Shown here in pieces: positions 32,254-40,440 of a stretch of DNA of 64,000 nucleotides. The notes under the pieces were generated by a model. That model saw only the letters and a list, made by a program, of their open reading frames with translations. It was not told the origin of the DNA and ran no database searches. This stretch comes from an uncultured bacterium. GTDB taxonomy: Bacteria > Bacteroidota > Ignavibacteria > Kapaibacteriales > UBA4661. Position 1 is the stretch's first letter. Each line of letters begins with the position of its first letter. The position numbers and the translations under genes were made by a program. Where the stretch lies: NCBI GenBank assembly GCA_937899715.1, contig CALCNX010000123.1:1-64000 (forward strand), read 5' to 3'.

Positions 32254-32604
32254 GGTCGGTAACACTTGGTGCGTTGAGAAAAAATACCTTGTTCTAATTT
32301 ACAAAATTTATTGCTTCCTGAAGATGTTCCTATAATTTGGTTACGCTGAAATTAGACGGTGAGATTCGGTGTAATTCCGAGCCGAGAAGGGGCGTAACGT
32401 TTATCATTGAATGAGCGACAGTGCTTTCTGGGAAATCCTCATAAAAACAAGAATAACTCACGTTCACTTTTCCTTCCGTGAACTGAATAAAAAACATTAT
32501 TTTCCTTCCGGCTATTATCGTTGACGATTCATCTGCCAAAGGGCTATCAATATTTCTTGAGGTTTCCCAAATAATAACTCATTCACAATCCAATTTTTGG
32601 TTCT
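32254..32604. other. 351-bp gap with a decayed kinase 3' end
   Basis: The stretch holds no complete gene. At 32333-32412 a frame reads NLVTLKLDGEIRCNSE..GVTFIIE and then stops, matching the end of a histidine kinase. From 32411 a 36-codon frame follows (start MSDSAFWEIL) and at about 32508-32560 another frame reads AIIVDDSSAKGLSIFLEV, which weakly recalls the beginning of a receiver domain. The region looks like the remains of a kinase/regulator pair before the chemoreceptor gene. Confidence 0.55.
32333..32412 (+). pseudogene. Fossil 3' end of a histidine kinase gene
   Basis: The first 40 bp (32333-32372) match 31541-31580, the 3' part of the kinase gene at 29967-31637, at 35 positions. The translated remnant keeps the last ATPase-domain strand (DGEIRCNSE) and a stop TGA at 32410-32412. 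Nothing kinase-like is left upstream. Either a partial duplication or the end of a once adjacent paralogue. Confidence 0.65.
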
Positions 32605-34428
32605 ATGAAAAATCTCCTCCAAACGATACGTGAGTCCTTGGGCTTGCAGATTGCGATTCCAGCGGCAGCCGTTATCTTTGCGCTGGCACTTGTGGGAATT
32701 GTTGCCTTCTACACGCAGCAGCGCCAGAGCGGTTTTCGGCTGACATTGGAAAAAACAGGTGCTATTGCCCAACTTGCGGCTACCTCTGCCGCGCCGGGAG
32801 TGGACTTCGGGAATCGAGAATCGGTCATGCAGGCATTGGGTGGAGTTCCCAAGCTATCGGGATTTCGCTATGTGGTTGTTCGTACCGCAGAGGGAGATAC
32901 ACTCTACACCAACGGTTTTTCACTCGTCCCCGGAGCGCTCCTCGCCAAGCCTACGGATGCACAAAAACGTGATACGATAGGGCAAAGTTTTGTTGAAGGG
33001 GGCGTTGCGGTTGCGGTTGTGCCCATCATGGGAGCAACGGGTAGAATGGGGGATGTCATTTTTGGTATTAGTCTTGAACAAACCGAACAGGGCGTACGGG
33101 AAGGGGTACAAACCTTTGCCGCCGTCGGAATAGGGGGCGGGATTATTTGCGCACTCGTGATTTTGTTTATCGTGCGGCGTTTGGTCAGACCCATTGTGCG
33201 CCTTTCCGACATTGCGCAAAAAGTGAGCGAGGGCGATTTGGAGCAAACGATGACCACAAGTTCCGTTAATGAAGTCGGTCGGCTTAGCCGTGCTTTTAAC
33301 GTGATGGTGGACAACATCAGGCAAGGCGTGGAAGAAATTGAACGTGAGAAATTGAGCGTGGAGCGCAAAGTAGAAGAAGCGGTTCGTGAAGCAGAATTGC
33401 AAAAGCGATATCTGGCATTTAGCATTCGTCTTATTTTGGAAGAGATGCAGCGTTTTGCCCATGGAGACCTGACGGTAGAACTTACACCCGCATTTGAAGG
33501 CGACGAAATCGGGGAACTATATGTTGGGTTCAATGAAGCAATCAGCAACATCCGCACGATGCTCATTGCTATTGTGCAAGCGCTTTCGGAAACTGCTTCT
33601 ACCTCATCCGATATTCAGCACGTTACCGACGACCTTGCTCGTGGCACACGTACACAAGCACTTCAGGCACAGGATATTGCAAGCGCGGTGGATGCTCTTG
33701 CTCAGGCAAGTATGGAGAATAGCCGCAATGCTGACCGTGCCTTGGATGTAGCTAATCGGAACGGGCAAACTGCTAGTTCGGGGGGTGAAATTGTGGGGCA
33801 GACGCTTACCAAAATTGAGGAGATTGCATCGGTCGTTAGCTCGTCGTCGGCTACGGTTGCTCGGCTGGGTGAATCAAGTGCGCAAATTGGAGAAATTGTT
33901 TCGGTTATTAACGAAATTGCTGACCAGACAAATCTTTTGGCATTGAACGCCGCCATTGAAGCTGCCCGCGCGGGCGAGCAGGGAAGAGGCTTCAGTGTGG
34001 TTGCCGACGAGGTGCGAAAACTTGCCGAGCGCACCAGCAAAGCCACAAAAGAAATTTCACAGATGGTAAAAAATATACAAATTGAATCAACCGCTGCCGT
34101 TGAAGCAATGAATATCGGTGCGATTGAGGCATTGAAAGGCAAAGACCTCGCGGGTGCGGCAGAAAGGGCGTTAGCGCAAATCGTAAGTAGTTCCGATGAA
34201 GTTGCATCCGTCGTGAATGAAATTGCAAAAGCAAGTCGAGAACAGTCCGCCACAAGCCAAAATCTCGCAAAAAATATTGAAGAAATGGCAGGTATCACCA
34301 CCACAACCGAGCAAGGTGCAGACGCTATTGCGACGCTTGCCACAGAACTCTATCGGCTCATGGAGCATTTGCTTTCTCTCATGCAGAAATTCAAGACAGA
34401 TAATCGGCTGAGTGCACCAATAGGATAG
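32605..34428 (+). CDS. Methyl-accepting chemotaxis protein
   Basis: 607 residues. Transmembrane helices at about 15-36 and 170-195 enclose a periplasmic sensor domain of about 130 residues. A HAMP domain (about 195-245) and a second HAMP-like segment (about 270-325, RFAHGDLTVELTPAFEGDEIGEL) follow, then the long coiled coil of the cytoplasmic signalling domain with the hairpin core INEIADQTNLLALNAAIEAA and RAGEQGRGFSVVADEVRKLA, which contacts CheA and CheW. No pentapeptide for CheR binding is seen at the C-terminus. No other chemotaxis genes are near, so it signals to an array encoded elsewhere. The name of its ligand cannot be inferred. Confidence 0.93.
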   Translation: MKNLLQTIRESLGLQIAIPAAAVIFALALVGIVAFYTQQRQSGFRLTLEKTGAIAQLAATSAAPGVDFGNRESVMQALGGVPKLSGFRYVVVRTAEGDTLYTNGFSLVPGALLAKPTDAQKRDTIGQSFVEGGVAVAVVPIMGATGRMGDVIFGISLEQTEQGVREGVQTFAAVGIGGGIICALVILFIVRRLVRPIVRLSDIAQKVSEGDLEQTMTTSSVNEVGRLSRAFNVMVDNIRQGVEEIEREKLSVERKVEEAVREAELQKRYLAFSIRLILEEMQRFAHGDLTVELTPAFEGDEIGELYVGFNEAISNIRTMLIAIVQALSETASTSSDIQHVTDDLARGTRTQALQAQDIASAVDALAQASMENSRNADRALDVANRNGQTASSGGEIVGQTLTKIEEIASVVSSSSATVARLGESSAQIGEIVSVINEIADQTNLLALNAAIEAARAGEQGRGFSVVADEVRKLAERTSKATKEISQMVKNIQIESTAAVEAMNIGAIEALKGKDLAGAAERALAQIVSSSDEVASVVNEIAKASREQSATSQNLAKNIEEMAGITTTTEQGADAIATLATELYRLMEHLLSLMQKFKTDNRLSAPIG

Positions 34429-34477
34429 AAAATCAACGTACTTGGCGCACTTGTTTTCACTTATTTCAACACCAATT

Positions 34478-35623
34478 ATGCAAACACTAACAAAACTTTT
34501 TGTCGGTACTTTTTTTGCAGCCACGGTTTGTGCTGTGGGATGTGGCAAAAAAGAAGAACAGAAAAATGTATCGCCACTCTCTGCCACTTCGTCGGAAATA
34601 GTTCTTGCCGTTAAGGATTCTACTACCTATTACTTCATCGGTGAACTCCAAGACCAAGCTAAAAGCCGCACAATCAATGTTCAGGGGGATCTGACTTTTA
34701 ATGGCAGCACATTAGAAGGGAAGTATCATTACAATAGCGGAAGTGGGATTTTGGAATTAAAGGGTAGTGCTACCGCAGACGGAATCGTGAATATTGAAGA
34801 ACAAACTTCTCAAGGCGAATTTGGATATAAGTACGACCCTTCTGATAAGCCAAAGACAACCGCCGTCATTCGCGGCAAAATTGACCGTCGGCAGGGTTTG
34901 ATAACGGGAACATGGGTTTCTGCCGATGGAAAAACATCATATCCTTGCACAATGAAAATGATTGCCGAATACAAAAATATTAAACATCCGACACTGGTTG
35001 TCTCCGTCAGTTATCCCGCGTTTGCAGCAGTGGATTTTACGGTCTTGAATGATTCTCTGAAGCGCATAATGAGAGCTTCCTACGATTCGTCGGTGAAATC
35101 AGTACAATCACAAATTGACGAGATTAAAAGCGATACCTCGTGGAAGCCTGATTTTAACCCTGTTGAACGGCTGTCTGAAACGGATGATCTCAATATTTTT
35201 CATGTAGCGCCTTCGCTTGTCAGTATGACCCATCTGGCGTATATGGACGGTGGGGGAATGCACGGGAATTATGTTTATCGAGGCGAAACGTGGAAAAAAA
35301 ATGGTGCGGCGTGGGAGCGTGTTCGCTTGCGTGAACTTTTTACGGCGGATACGGCATACTATAAAGTCGTGAGCGATTTACTTATCACAGCGCTCAAAAA
35401 GAGAGAGGCGACATTTGTAGTGGACGGCACGGTCAAAGATTTTCGTGATGGATTGAGAAAAGATGATATGTCGTGGGCAATTCGACCTGCGGGCATAACA
35501 TTTGTTTTCTCCCCCTACGAGGTTGCTTCCTATGCGGAAGGAGCAATAGAGGTGTTTATTTCGTGGAAGACGCTTGGAAACTCTGTTCGGAGAGACGGTG
35601 TTTTGAAAGAGTTATTTCAATAA
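34478..35623 (+). CDS. DUF3298 (RsiV-like) lipoprotein
   Basis: 381 residues from ATG 34478. The N-terminus FVGTFFAATVCAVGCGKKEE is a lipoprotein signal with the acylated Cys after AVG. Residues 30-160 form a beta-rich domain (GDLTFNGSTLEGKYHYN, VIRGKIDRRQGLITGTW). The C-terminal half carries the DUF4163/DUF3298 pattern (HLAYMDGGGMHGNYVY, then the terminal GITFVFSPYEVASYAEGAIE) seen in RsiV anti-sigma factors and in many stand-alone periplasmic proteins. No transmembrane anchor or sigma gene is near, so a sigma-control role is unlikely. It is 49 bp after the chemoreceptor. Confidence 0.8.
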   Translation: MQTLTKLFVGTFFAATVCAVGCGKKEEQKNVSPLSATSSEIVLAVKDSTTYYFIGELQDQAKSRTINVQGDLTFNGSTLEGKYHYNSGSGILELKGSATADGIVNIEEQTSQGEFGYKYDPSDKPKTTAVIRGKIDRRQGLITGTWVSADGKTSYPCTMKMIAEYKNIKHPTLVVSVSYPAFAAVDFTVLNDSLKRIMRASYDSSVKSVQSQIDEIKSDTSWKPDFNPVERLSETDDLNIFHVAPSLVSMTHLAYMDGGGMHGNYVYRGETWKKNGAAWERVRLRELFTADTAYYKVVSDLLITALKKREATFVVDGTVKDFRDGLRKDDMSWAIRPAGITFVFSPYEVASYAEGAIEVFISWKTLGNSVRRDGVLKELFQ

Positions 35624-35650
35624 AGCGTTGCCATTCTTCATGATACAATA

Positions 35651-35690
35651 ATGTCCGACGGTTTTCACTTTTGCGATAGCCGTCGGACAT
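35651..35690. terminator. Hairpin between convergent genes
   Basis: ATGTCCGACGG (35651-35661) and CCGTCGGACAT (35680-35690) form a perfect 11-bp stem with an 18-nt loop. It stands between the ends of the DUF3298 gene and the convergent YHYH gene. No long T-tract on either side, so a bidirectional terminator is likely but not certain. Confidence 0.55.
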
Positions 35691-35733
35691 TTCTGTAAAT
35701 TCAGGGATGAGTGAGAACGTAGTTTGTGTCGTT

Positions 35734-37332
35734 CTATTGTTTGATAATTTTCTCAAGAATACTTTGTCCGCCGTGTTGCACCTCCACAAAATATACACCA
35801 ACAGGGAAGCTCGTCAAATCAAGATTTTTGGAAAATAAACCGTTTGTGGACACTGATTCTTGAACTGAAAGTAAGGTCTGCCCAAGTGCATTGCGAAGGG
35901 AAATGCTAACCTGCCCGCTTTGTTGCACGGGGACTTGGACGGTAATCAATGTATTTGCCGGATTGGGGAAAATCCGAACGCCAATATCATTGCCGGATTG
36001 CACACCAACGGGGGTAGCAGATGCCGTCAAAGCGATATTGGCAAAACTTGTCGTGCCACTAACGTGCGTGATGTTGCCTGAAAACGAACCAGCCTGCGTG
36101 GGAGCAAAGCGCACAAATACTGTCGTCTGAGCAAGAGTACCACTTGCGGGAGTGAGCGTGAGTGTTTGGGTAAAAGAGCCATTTTGCGTGGTCGAAAGCC
36201 CGAAGCCTGTTGGCGCGGTAACGACAAGGTTTGTCGTGAGATTCGAGGCGCTCACGGTGTAGGAAAGCACTTTATTCATGCCAACCGTTGTGGAGCCAAA
36301 AGCGAGCGATGTGAGCGAAATACTTGCGCTTGGCGTGGCGACTGCTCCTGTGTATTCGGTTACTGCTTCGCTCGGGTTGGCATTACCACTGATACTTGCT
36401 GTTTCCGGTGTGCCGTAGTATTGCAGCCCTAAGATAAAAGGATAAACAGGTTTGTGGCTTGCATCCACCGTAATATAATACGCATAGACACCATTAGGGT
36501 ACTCCGGTGTAACGGCAAAACGACCGTTATAGGCATCCAAATCACCTGAACCTTGCACAAATTCATAATCCTGTAAAAACGAACCGATAGGATATTGTGT
36601 AGAGACAGTTGGTCCTTGTTTGGATGCTTCTAAGACTGTTGTGCTGCCTGGGAGCGTTGTGCGGGCAGTAATGTTCCGTGTTTGATAACTTGGAGTCATT
36701 CGTTTCAATGCCCCTGTACCGTTGGTATTCGTGTATGCATAAGGACCATAGACAGGAAAGCCATCGAAAGAGAAGCCAACAAGAGGTGAATGTTTCGTGG
36801 CATCTATTGATTGTAAACAGGTCGGATAGATGTGGTGGTGATAGGTGCTGCTTTGGTCGGGGTGCCCGGAACAGGCATCAAAACTAACACTCTCAAAATA
36901 ATAAGCATTTCGTTTCCACGTTCCGTTATTATTGTAAGTCATTCCATCATCAGCATTATACATTGGAATTCCATTGATGAAGACCCCAATTTTTCCAAGC
37001 CCCACTGTTACTTTAGAGGCAGATGCTTGCGGGTTGCGAGGAATTTTGAATACCCAGTTTTTATTGGCGGCAGTGTTCGGATTCATGGGCCATGAACCGA
37101 TAGTGTAGCTTGGAATCCCCGAAGCATTAACATATACATAGTTCGTGGAATATCGTACCCTTTGAATGTCTGCTGGAAGCCCGTTGTAGCCTGTGGCTCC
37201 GGTTTTGTTCAGTTTCCATGACGTAATCTCAGGCGTAGTTTGTGCGGAGATAGTTCCGTGAATACAGATACTTTGAAAAGCGAAAAGAATAGCAAGCGCT
37301 ATTCTGTATGTGGGTAAATGGCGCGTGGTCAT
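35734..37332 (-). CDS. YHYH-domain secreted protein with T9SS sorting domain
   Basis: 532 residues from ATG 37332; a purine-rich AGAGGA precedes it. Signal peptide (IALAILFAFQSICIHGTISAQ). Residues 35-330 contain the YHYH domain: GLGKIGVFINGIPMYN, SFDACSGHPDQSSTYHHHIY and GFSFDGFPVYGPY. An Ig-like module (about 350-445) follows that is closely similar to the one in the protein at 41975-43948 (SYTVSASNL, LVVTAPTGF). The last 80 residues (starting FPNPANTLITVQV, ending ILEKIIKQ) are a type A T9SS sorting domain. Expected on the cell surface or secreted. YHYH proteins have no firmly known function; the His-rich motif suggests metal binding. Confidence 0.85.
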   Translation of the reverse strand: MTTRHLPTYRIALAILFAFQSICIHGTISAQTTPEITSWKLNKTGATGYNGLPADIQRVRYSTNYVYVNASGIPSYTIGSWPMNPNTAANKNWVFKIPRNPQASASKVTVGLGKIGVFINGIPMYNADDGMTYNNNGTWKRNAYYFESVSFDACSGHPDQSSTYHHHIYPTCLQSIDATKHSPLVGFSFDGFPVYGPYAYTNTNGTGALKRMTPSYQTRNITARTTLPGSTTVLEASKQGPTVSTQYPIGSFLQDYEFVQGSGDLDAYNGRFAVTPEYPNGVYAYYITVDASHKPVYPFILGLQYYGTPETASISGNANPSEAVTEYTGAVATPSASISLTSLAFGSTTVGMNKVLSYTVSASNLTTNLVVTAPTGFGLSTTQNGSFTQTLTLTPASGTLAQTTVFVRFAPTQAGSFSGNITHVSGTTSFANIALTASATPVGVQSGNDIGVRIFPNPANTLITVQVPVQQSGQVSISLRNALGQTLLSVQESVSTNGLFSKNLDLTSFPVGVYFVEVQHGGQSILEKIIKQ

Positions 37333-37438
37333 AGATTTGTCCTCTACAAAGGTAGTGTGATAATGAAGCGTGACAGTGCTGTAATTTGGCACTTCTGCGG
37401 CATATTTGCAAGAATTTAGAAAGATTATTTTTCTTAGG

Positions 37439-37467
37439 TTGCGAATTGCTGTATTTGTGTATTTTTG
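37439..37467 (+). promoter_or_regulatory. Bacteroidota-type promoter of the SbtA-like gene
   Basis: TTG at 37439-37441, 18-bp spacer and TATTTTTG at 37460-37467. Transcription would begin near 37475, in front of the chosen ATG 37529, with a leader of about 55 nt; an in-frame ATG at 37487 lies closer. Confidence 0.55.
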
Positions 37468-37528
37468 CGATGTGCTTTTCAAATTAATGAGCGCTCTCTG
37501 TGAGTGCTATCCACCAACACTACTTCCT

Positions 37529-38494
37529 ATGATTGAATCTTTACTCGAACCACTGCCACTCTTCTTTGTTGTTGGCTTGCTTGCTGGTTTTTTGAAATCT
37601 GATTTGCGTTTGCCGGAAGCTATTTACGATATCCTGAGCACATATTTGTTGCTTGCTATCGGTATTAAAGGCGGCACGCAGCTTGCTAAAATAGGAATAG
37701 GCGGTTTAATTATCCCTGCACTTGCCACGCTTGCCATTGGTATGATTACGCCGTGTGTTGCTTTTATTATTGTTCGTAAAATTGGTCAATTAGGGCGTTC
37801 CGATGCTGCTGCCCTTGCTGCTCACTATGGTTCGGTGAGCGCCGTAACTTTTGCTGTGGTTCAAAGCTATCTGGACTCGCGCGGTATTACCTACGAAGGA
37901 TATATGGCGGTTCTACTCATGCTTTTGGAAATTCCTGCAATTATTATCGGTATAGCATTGGCGCGTGGAGGCAGTAATAATCGCGCTGAGGGCGGTATTT
38001 TCTCACGTGATACGCTGCATGAGGTGTTTTTGAATCGGGGGGTATATTTGCTTATGGGCGGACTTTTTGTCGGCGTAGTAGCAGGAAAAAATATTGGCGT
38101 GCTGCAACCCGTTTTCAAGGATGCCTTCCCGGGGTTGCTTGCCTTTTTCTTATTGGAAATGGGTATTGTCGCCTCCCGACGGTTAAGTGAATTCCGAAGT
38201 GCAGGGAAGTTTTTGGTTGTTTTTGCTTTGGTTATGCCTCTCGTTTCAGCACTATTCGGGGCATTCTTTGGAACGCTTGCGGGCTTATCCATAGGCGGAA
38301 CGGCAATATTAACAACCATGGCTGCAAGTGCCTCCTACATAGCCGCCACCGCAGCCATGCGAATTGCTGTGCCGGAAGCAAACCCGACATACTACGTTAC
38401 TACTGCGCTCGGAATAACGTTTCCCTTCAATATTGCACTAGGTTTGGGGATATATCTGCAAATGGCTGAGTTTGCCCACAAAATTCTAAACTGA
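37529..38494 (+). CDS. SbtA-like sodium-dependent (bicarbonate) transporter
   Basis: 321 residues from ATG 37529; ATG 37487 would add 14 residues. About ten hydrophobic helices in two inverted halves, with hallmarks of the SbtA family: LPLFFVVGLLAGFLKSDLRLPEAI at the start (here split by the first loop), AIGIKGGTQLA, AAHYGSVSAVTFAV, and the second-half repeat MAASASYIAATAAMRIAVPEANP. SbtA of cyanobacteria imports bicarbonate with sodium; heterotroph members are less studied. No PII-like SbtB gene follows. A carbonic anhydrase gene lies in the same window at 58189, too far to claim a link. The stop codon sits in a perfect 20-bp hairpin. Confidence 0.87.
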   Translation: MIESLLEPLPLFFVVGLLAGFLKSDLRLPEAIYDILSTYLLLAIGIKGGTQLAKIGIGGLIIPALATLAIGMITPCVAFIIVRKIGQLGRSDAAALAAHYGSVSAVTFAVVQSYLDSRGITYEGYMAVLLMLLEIPAIIIGIALARGGSNNRAEGGIFSRDTLHEVFLNRGVYLLMGGLFVGVVAGKNIGVLQPVFKDAFPGLLAFFLLEMGIVASRRLSEFRSAGKFLVVFALVMPLVSALFGAFFGTLAGLSIGGTAILTTMAASASYIAATAAMRIAVPEANPTYYVTTALGITFPFNIALGLGIYLQMAEFAHKILN

Positions 38495-38530
38495 ACCACT
38501 CTGCACTGAAAGTGCAGAGTGGTTCAGTTT
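38488..38530 (+). terminator. Perfect 20-bp hairpin at the end of the SbtA-like gene
   Basis: AAACTGAACCACTCTGCACT (38488-38507), loop GAA, then its exact complement (38511-38530). The stem includes the stop codon TGA 38492-38494. The following sequence is AT-rich but has no clean T-tract. Probably a terminator between convergent genes. Confidence 0.65.
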
Positions 38531-38633
38531 GAAATTATTATTTTCATTCTCTATCAAATAAGGCGTATGCTGCCTTGTTAAATGCGAGCGTAAGAAAATC
38601 TGAATGGAAACGGTATAATTTTATAAAAAACGG

Positions 38634-39923
38634 TTACTTCACCGCCTTATCAAGATAAACTTTACCATCTTTCATTACAAAGACAACATTCTTTTCCAAG
38701 ACTGTCACGTCTTGCTCTACGTTACCGCTTACTGCTATCAAGTCGGCGAGTTTTCCCTTGGAAACCGAACCGAGTTTTTCTTTAACGCCTATCAAGTCGG
38801 CGGCGTTGATAGTGGCTGACTGTAGTGCTTGCACGGGCGTAAGACCATACTTGACCATGTAATAAAATTGTTTGGCATTATTTCCATGCGGATAAACACC
38901 TGCATCCGTGCCGTACGCAACCTTCACTCCGGCTTTGACCGCTTTCTGAAAATTCTCTCGCTGTGTTTTGCCTACCAAGCGCTCTTTGTCAATAATTTTT
39001 TGTGGAACGCCCATTTTGGCGTATTCGGCGAGAATAAAATCGTCGTTGTAAATATCTGCTACCAGATAGGTACCTTTCTCTTTCATCAAACGAATACTTT
39101 CGTCATTCAGAAAACTGCCGTGTTCAATAGAGGCAACGCCCGCTTTAATTGCCATGTTGATTCCCTCTGTGCCGTGCGCGTGTGCCGCTACTTTTTTACC
39201 CCAGAGTGTTGCTTCTGCTACTATTGCGTTCATTTCTTCCTGCGAATACTGCGGAGCACCGACGGACTCTTCTTCCGATAGAACACCGGCTGTTGCGCCA
39301 AACTTAATCACATCCGCCCCATATTTGATATTTGTCCGTACTCTCTTGCGAACTCCATCCACACCGTCGGCAACACCCGTTTCCTGTTGTATATGCACAT
39401 AAGGAGAAAAACCGTTCAAATCGCCATGACTTCCGGTTGAGCCGATATAGGGACCCGAAACAAACAAACGAGGTCCGATCGTTTTTCCGGCGTTGATGGA
39501 ATTTCTCAGTGCCACATCCACATAGTCCCACGAACCGAGATTCCTACACGCCGTAAACCCCGCCTCCAATGTGCGCCGTGTATAAATATGCGATTCAACG
39601 GCAACGTCAATGGAAGATTTACGAAAGAGGTCATCCAGATAATTTTCAGGTTGTCCGGTGATGTGCGTGTGGCAATCAATCAAGCCCGGTAGAACCGTGA
39701 GTTTGCCCATGTCAATGACTTTCGCTCCGGCTGGAATGGCTGTGGGCGCTCCCGTGTAGGTGATGATGTTGTTCGTGATGATAATCATTTGATTATCAAG
39801 AAATTTTCCGTTTTCGCTGTCAAAAAGTTTCCCCACTTTGAGTACGGTGATGCTTTGTTCTTGTGCAAAAATCTCAAAAGCAGCGAAAAATGCTGCGAGG
39901 AAGAATAGAATAGTTTTGTTCAT
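38634..39923 (-). CDS. Secreted amidohydrolase (imidazolonepropionase/prolidase-like), copy 1
   Basis: 429 residues. Signal peptide ILFFLAAFFAAFEIFAQ. The amidohydrolase-superfamily metal site is intact: HxH in GLIDCHTHITG, carboxylated-Lys position in YGADVIKFGATAGV, His residues in KKVAAHAHGTEG and ASIEHGSFL, and the catalytic Asp in AYGTDAGVYPHG. This subfamily includes Xaa-Pro/Xaa-Arg dipeptidases and imidazolonepropionase-like enzymes. Very similar to the gene at 40441-41781, with the DUF1304 gene between. An unusual interleaved inverted repeat lies just upstream (39963-40012). Likely periplasmic hydrolysis of N-acyl or dipeptide substrates; the exact substrate is not visible. Confidence 0.9.
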   Translation of the reverse strand: MNKTILFFLAAFFAAFEIFAQEQSITVLKVGKLFDSENGKFLDNQMIIITNNIITYTGAPTAIPAGAKVIDMGKLTVLPGLIDCHTHITGQPENYLDDLFRKSSIDVAVESHIYTRRTLEAGFTACRNLGSWDYVDVALRNSINAGKTIGPRLFVSGPYIGSTGSHGDLNGFSPYVHIQQETGVADGVDGVRKRVRTNIKYGADVIKFGATAGVLSEEESVGAPQYSQEEMNAIVAEATLWGKKVAAHAHGTEGINMAIKAGVASIEHGSFLNDESIRLMKEKGTYLVADIYNDDFILAEYAKMGVPQKIIDKERLVGKTQRENFQKAVKAGVKVAYGTDAGVYPHGNNAKQFYYMVKYGLTPVQALQSATINAADLIGVKEKLGSVSKGKLADLIAVSGNVEQDVTVLEKNVVFVMKDGKVYLDKAVK

Positions 39924-39962
39924 AATTGCTTGTGATGATGAGGATAATTAAGAGAAGTCGGT

Positions 39963-40012
39963 AATCACCAGTGAGTTGGAAAGAACTATCTGGTGATTTC
40001 TTTCCAACTCAC
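39963..40012. repeat. Two interleaved perfect inverted repeats
   Basis: Arms in order A, B, A', B': A = AATCACCAG (39963-39971) pairs with A' = CTGGTGATT (39990-39998); B = GTGAGTTGGAAAGA (39971-39984) pairs with B' = TCTTTCCAACTCAC (39999-40012). Both are exact. Pairing of A-A' and of B-B' are mutually exclusive in one RNA, as in attenuators. Located between the DUF1304 gene and amidohydrolase copy 1, in their transcript. Confidence 0.75.
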
Positions 40013-40028
40013 ATACAGTTCCATTTAT

Positions 40029-40391
40029 TTATGCCTTTGACAGCATGACGAGGGCAAGAGCAATTGCTCCGGGGAGCGCTTGTACCCAAAGAATTTTACG
40101 ACTGGCAGTAAGTGCTCCAAAAACTCCGGCAACAATAACGCAGCCCAAGAAAAATATCTTGATTGCTTGACCATCTGCGCCAAGAACAAGCCCCCATACA
40201 AGACCCGCAGCCAAGAAGCCATTATACAGCCCTTGATTTGCCGCTAAGGACTTCGAGGCAGTGGCAAATTCTTGGGTAAGTCCGAATGCTCTCATACCCG
40301 TCGGCTTATCCCAGAAAAACATTTCTAAAGCAAGAAAATAAAGGTGTAGTGCTGCTACCAGAGCAACGACGATTTGCATGAGCATAATCAT
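40029..40391 (-). CDS. DUF1304 membrane protein
   Basis: 120 residues from ATG 40391; GGGAAAAC stands a few bases before it. A longer frame to 40466 would overlap the preceding gene by 26 bp. Four hydrophobic helices with the DUF1304 hallmarks HLYFLALEMFFWDKP near the start, NQGLYNGFLAAGLVWG in the second helix and FGALTASRKILWVQALPGAIAL at the end. The function of this family is unknown; it may be a small inner-membrane transporter or accessory protein. Encoded between two amidohydrolase paralogues on the same strand. Confidence 0.86.
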   Translation of the reverse strand: MIMLMQIVVALVAALHLYFLALEMFFWDKPTGMRAFGLTQEFATASKSLAANQGLYNGFLAAGLVWGLVLGADGQAIKIFFLGCVIVAGVFGALTASRKILWVQALPGAIALALVMLSKA

Positions 40392-40440
40392 AATGTTTTC
40401 CCGAATAAAAGTGATAAAGGTTAGGTATTGGTCTTGTTCA

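Noticed and set aside
32411..32521. 36-codon frame after the kinase fossil
   Set aside because: No similarity or initiation signal; likely part of the decayed region.
33702..34343. 213-codon Ser/Ala-rich open frame opposite the chemoreceptor
   Set aside because: Low-complexity shadow of the conserved signalling domain coding sequence.
37347..37354. TACCTTTG on the minus strand before the YHYH gene as a -7 box
   Set aside because: No TTG at the right distance and the leader would be too short to include the ribosome-binding site.
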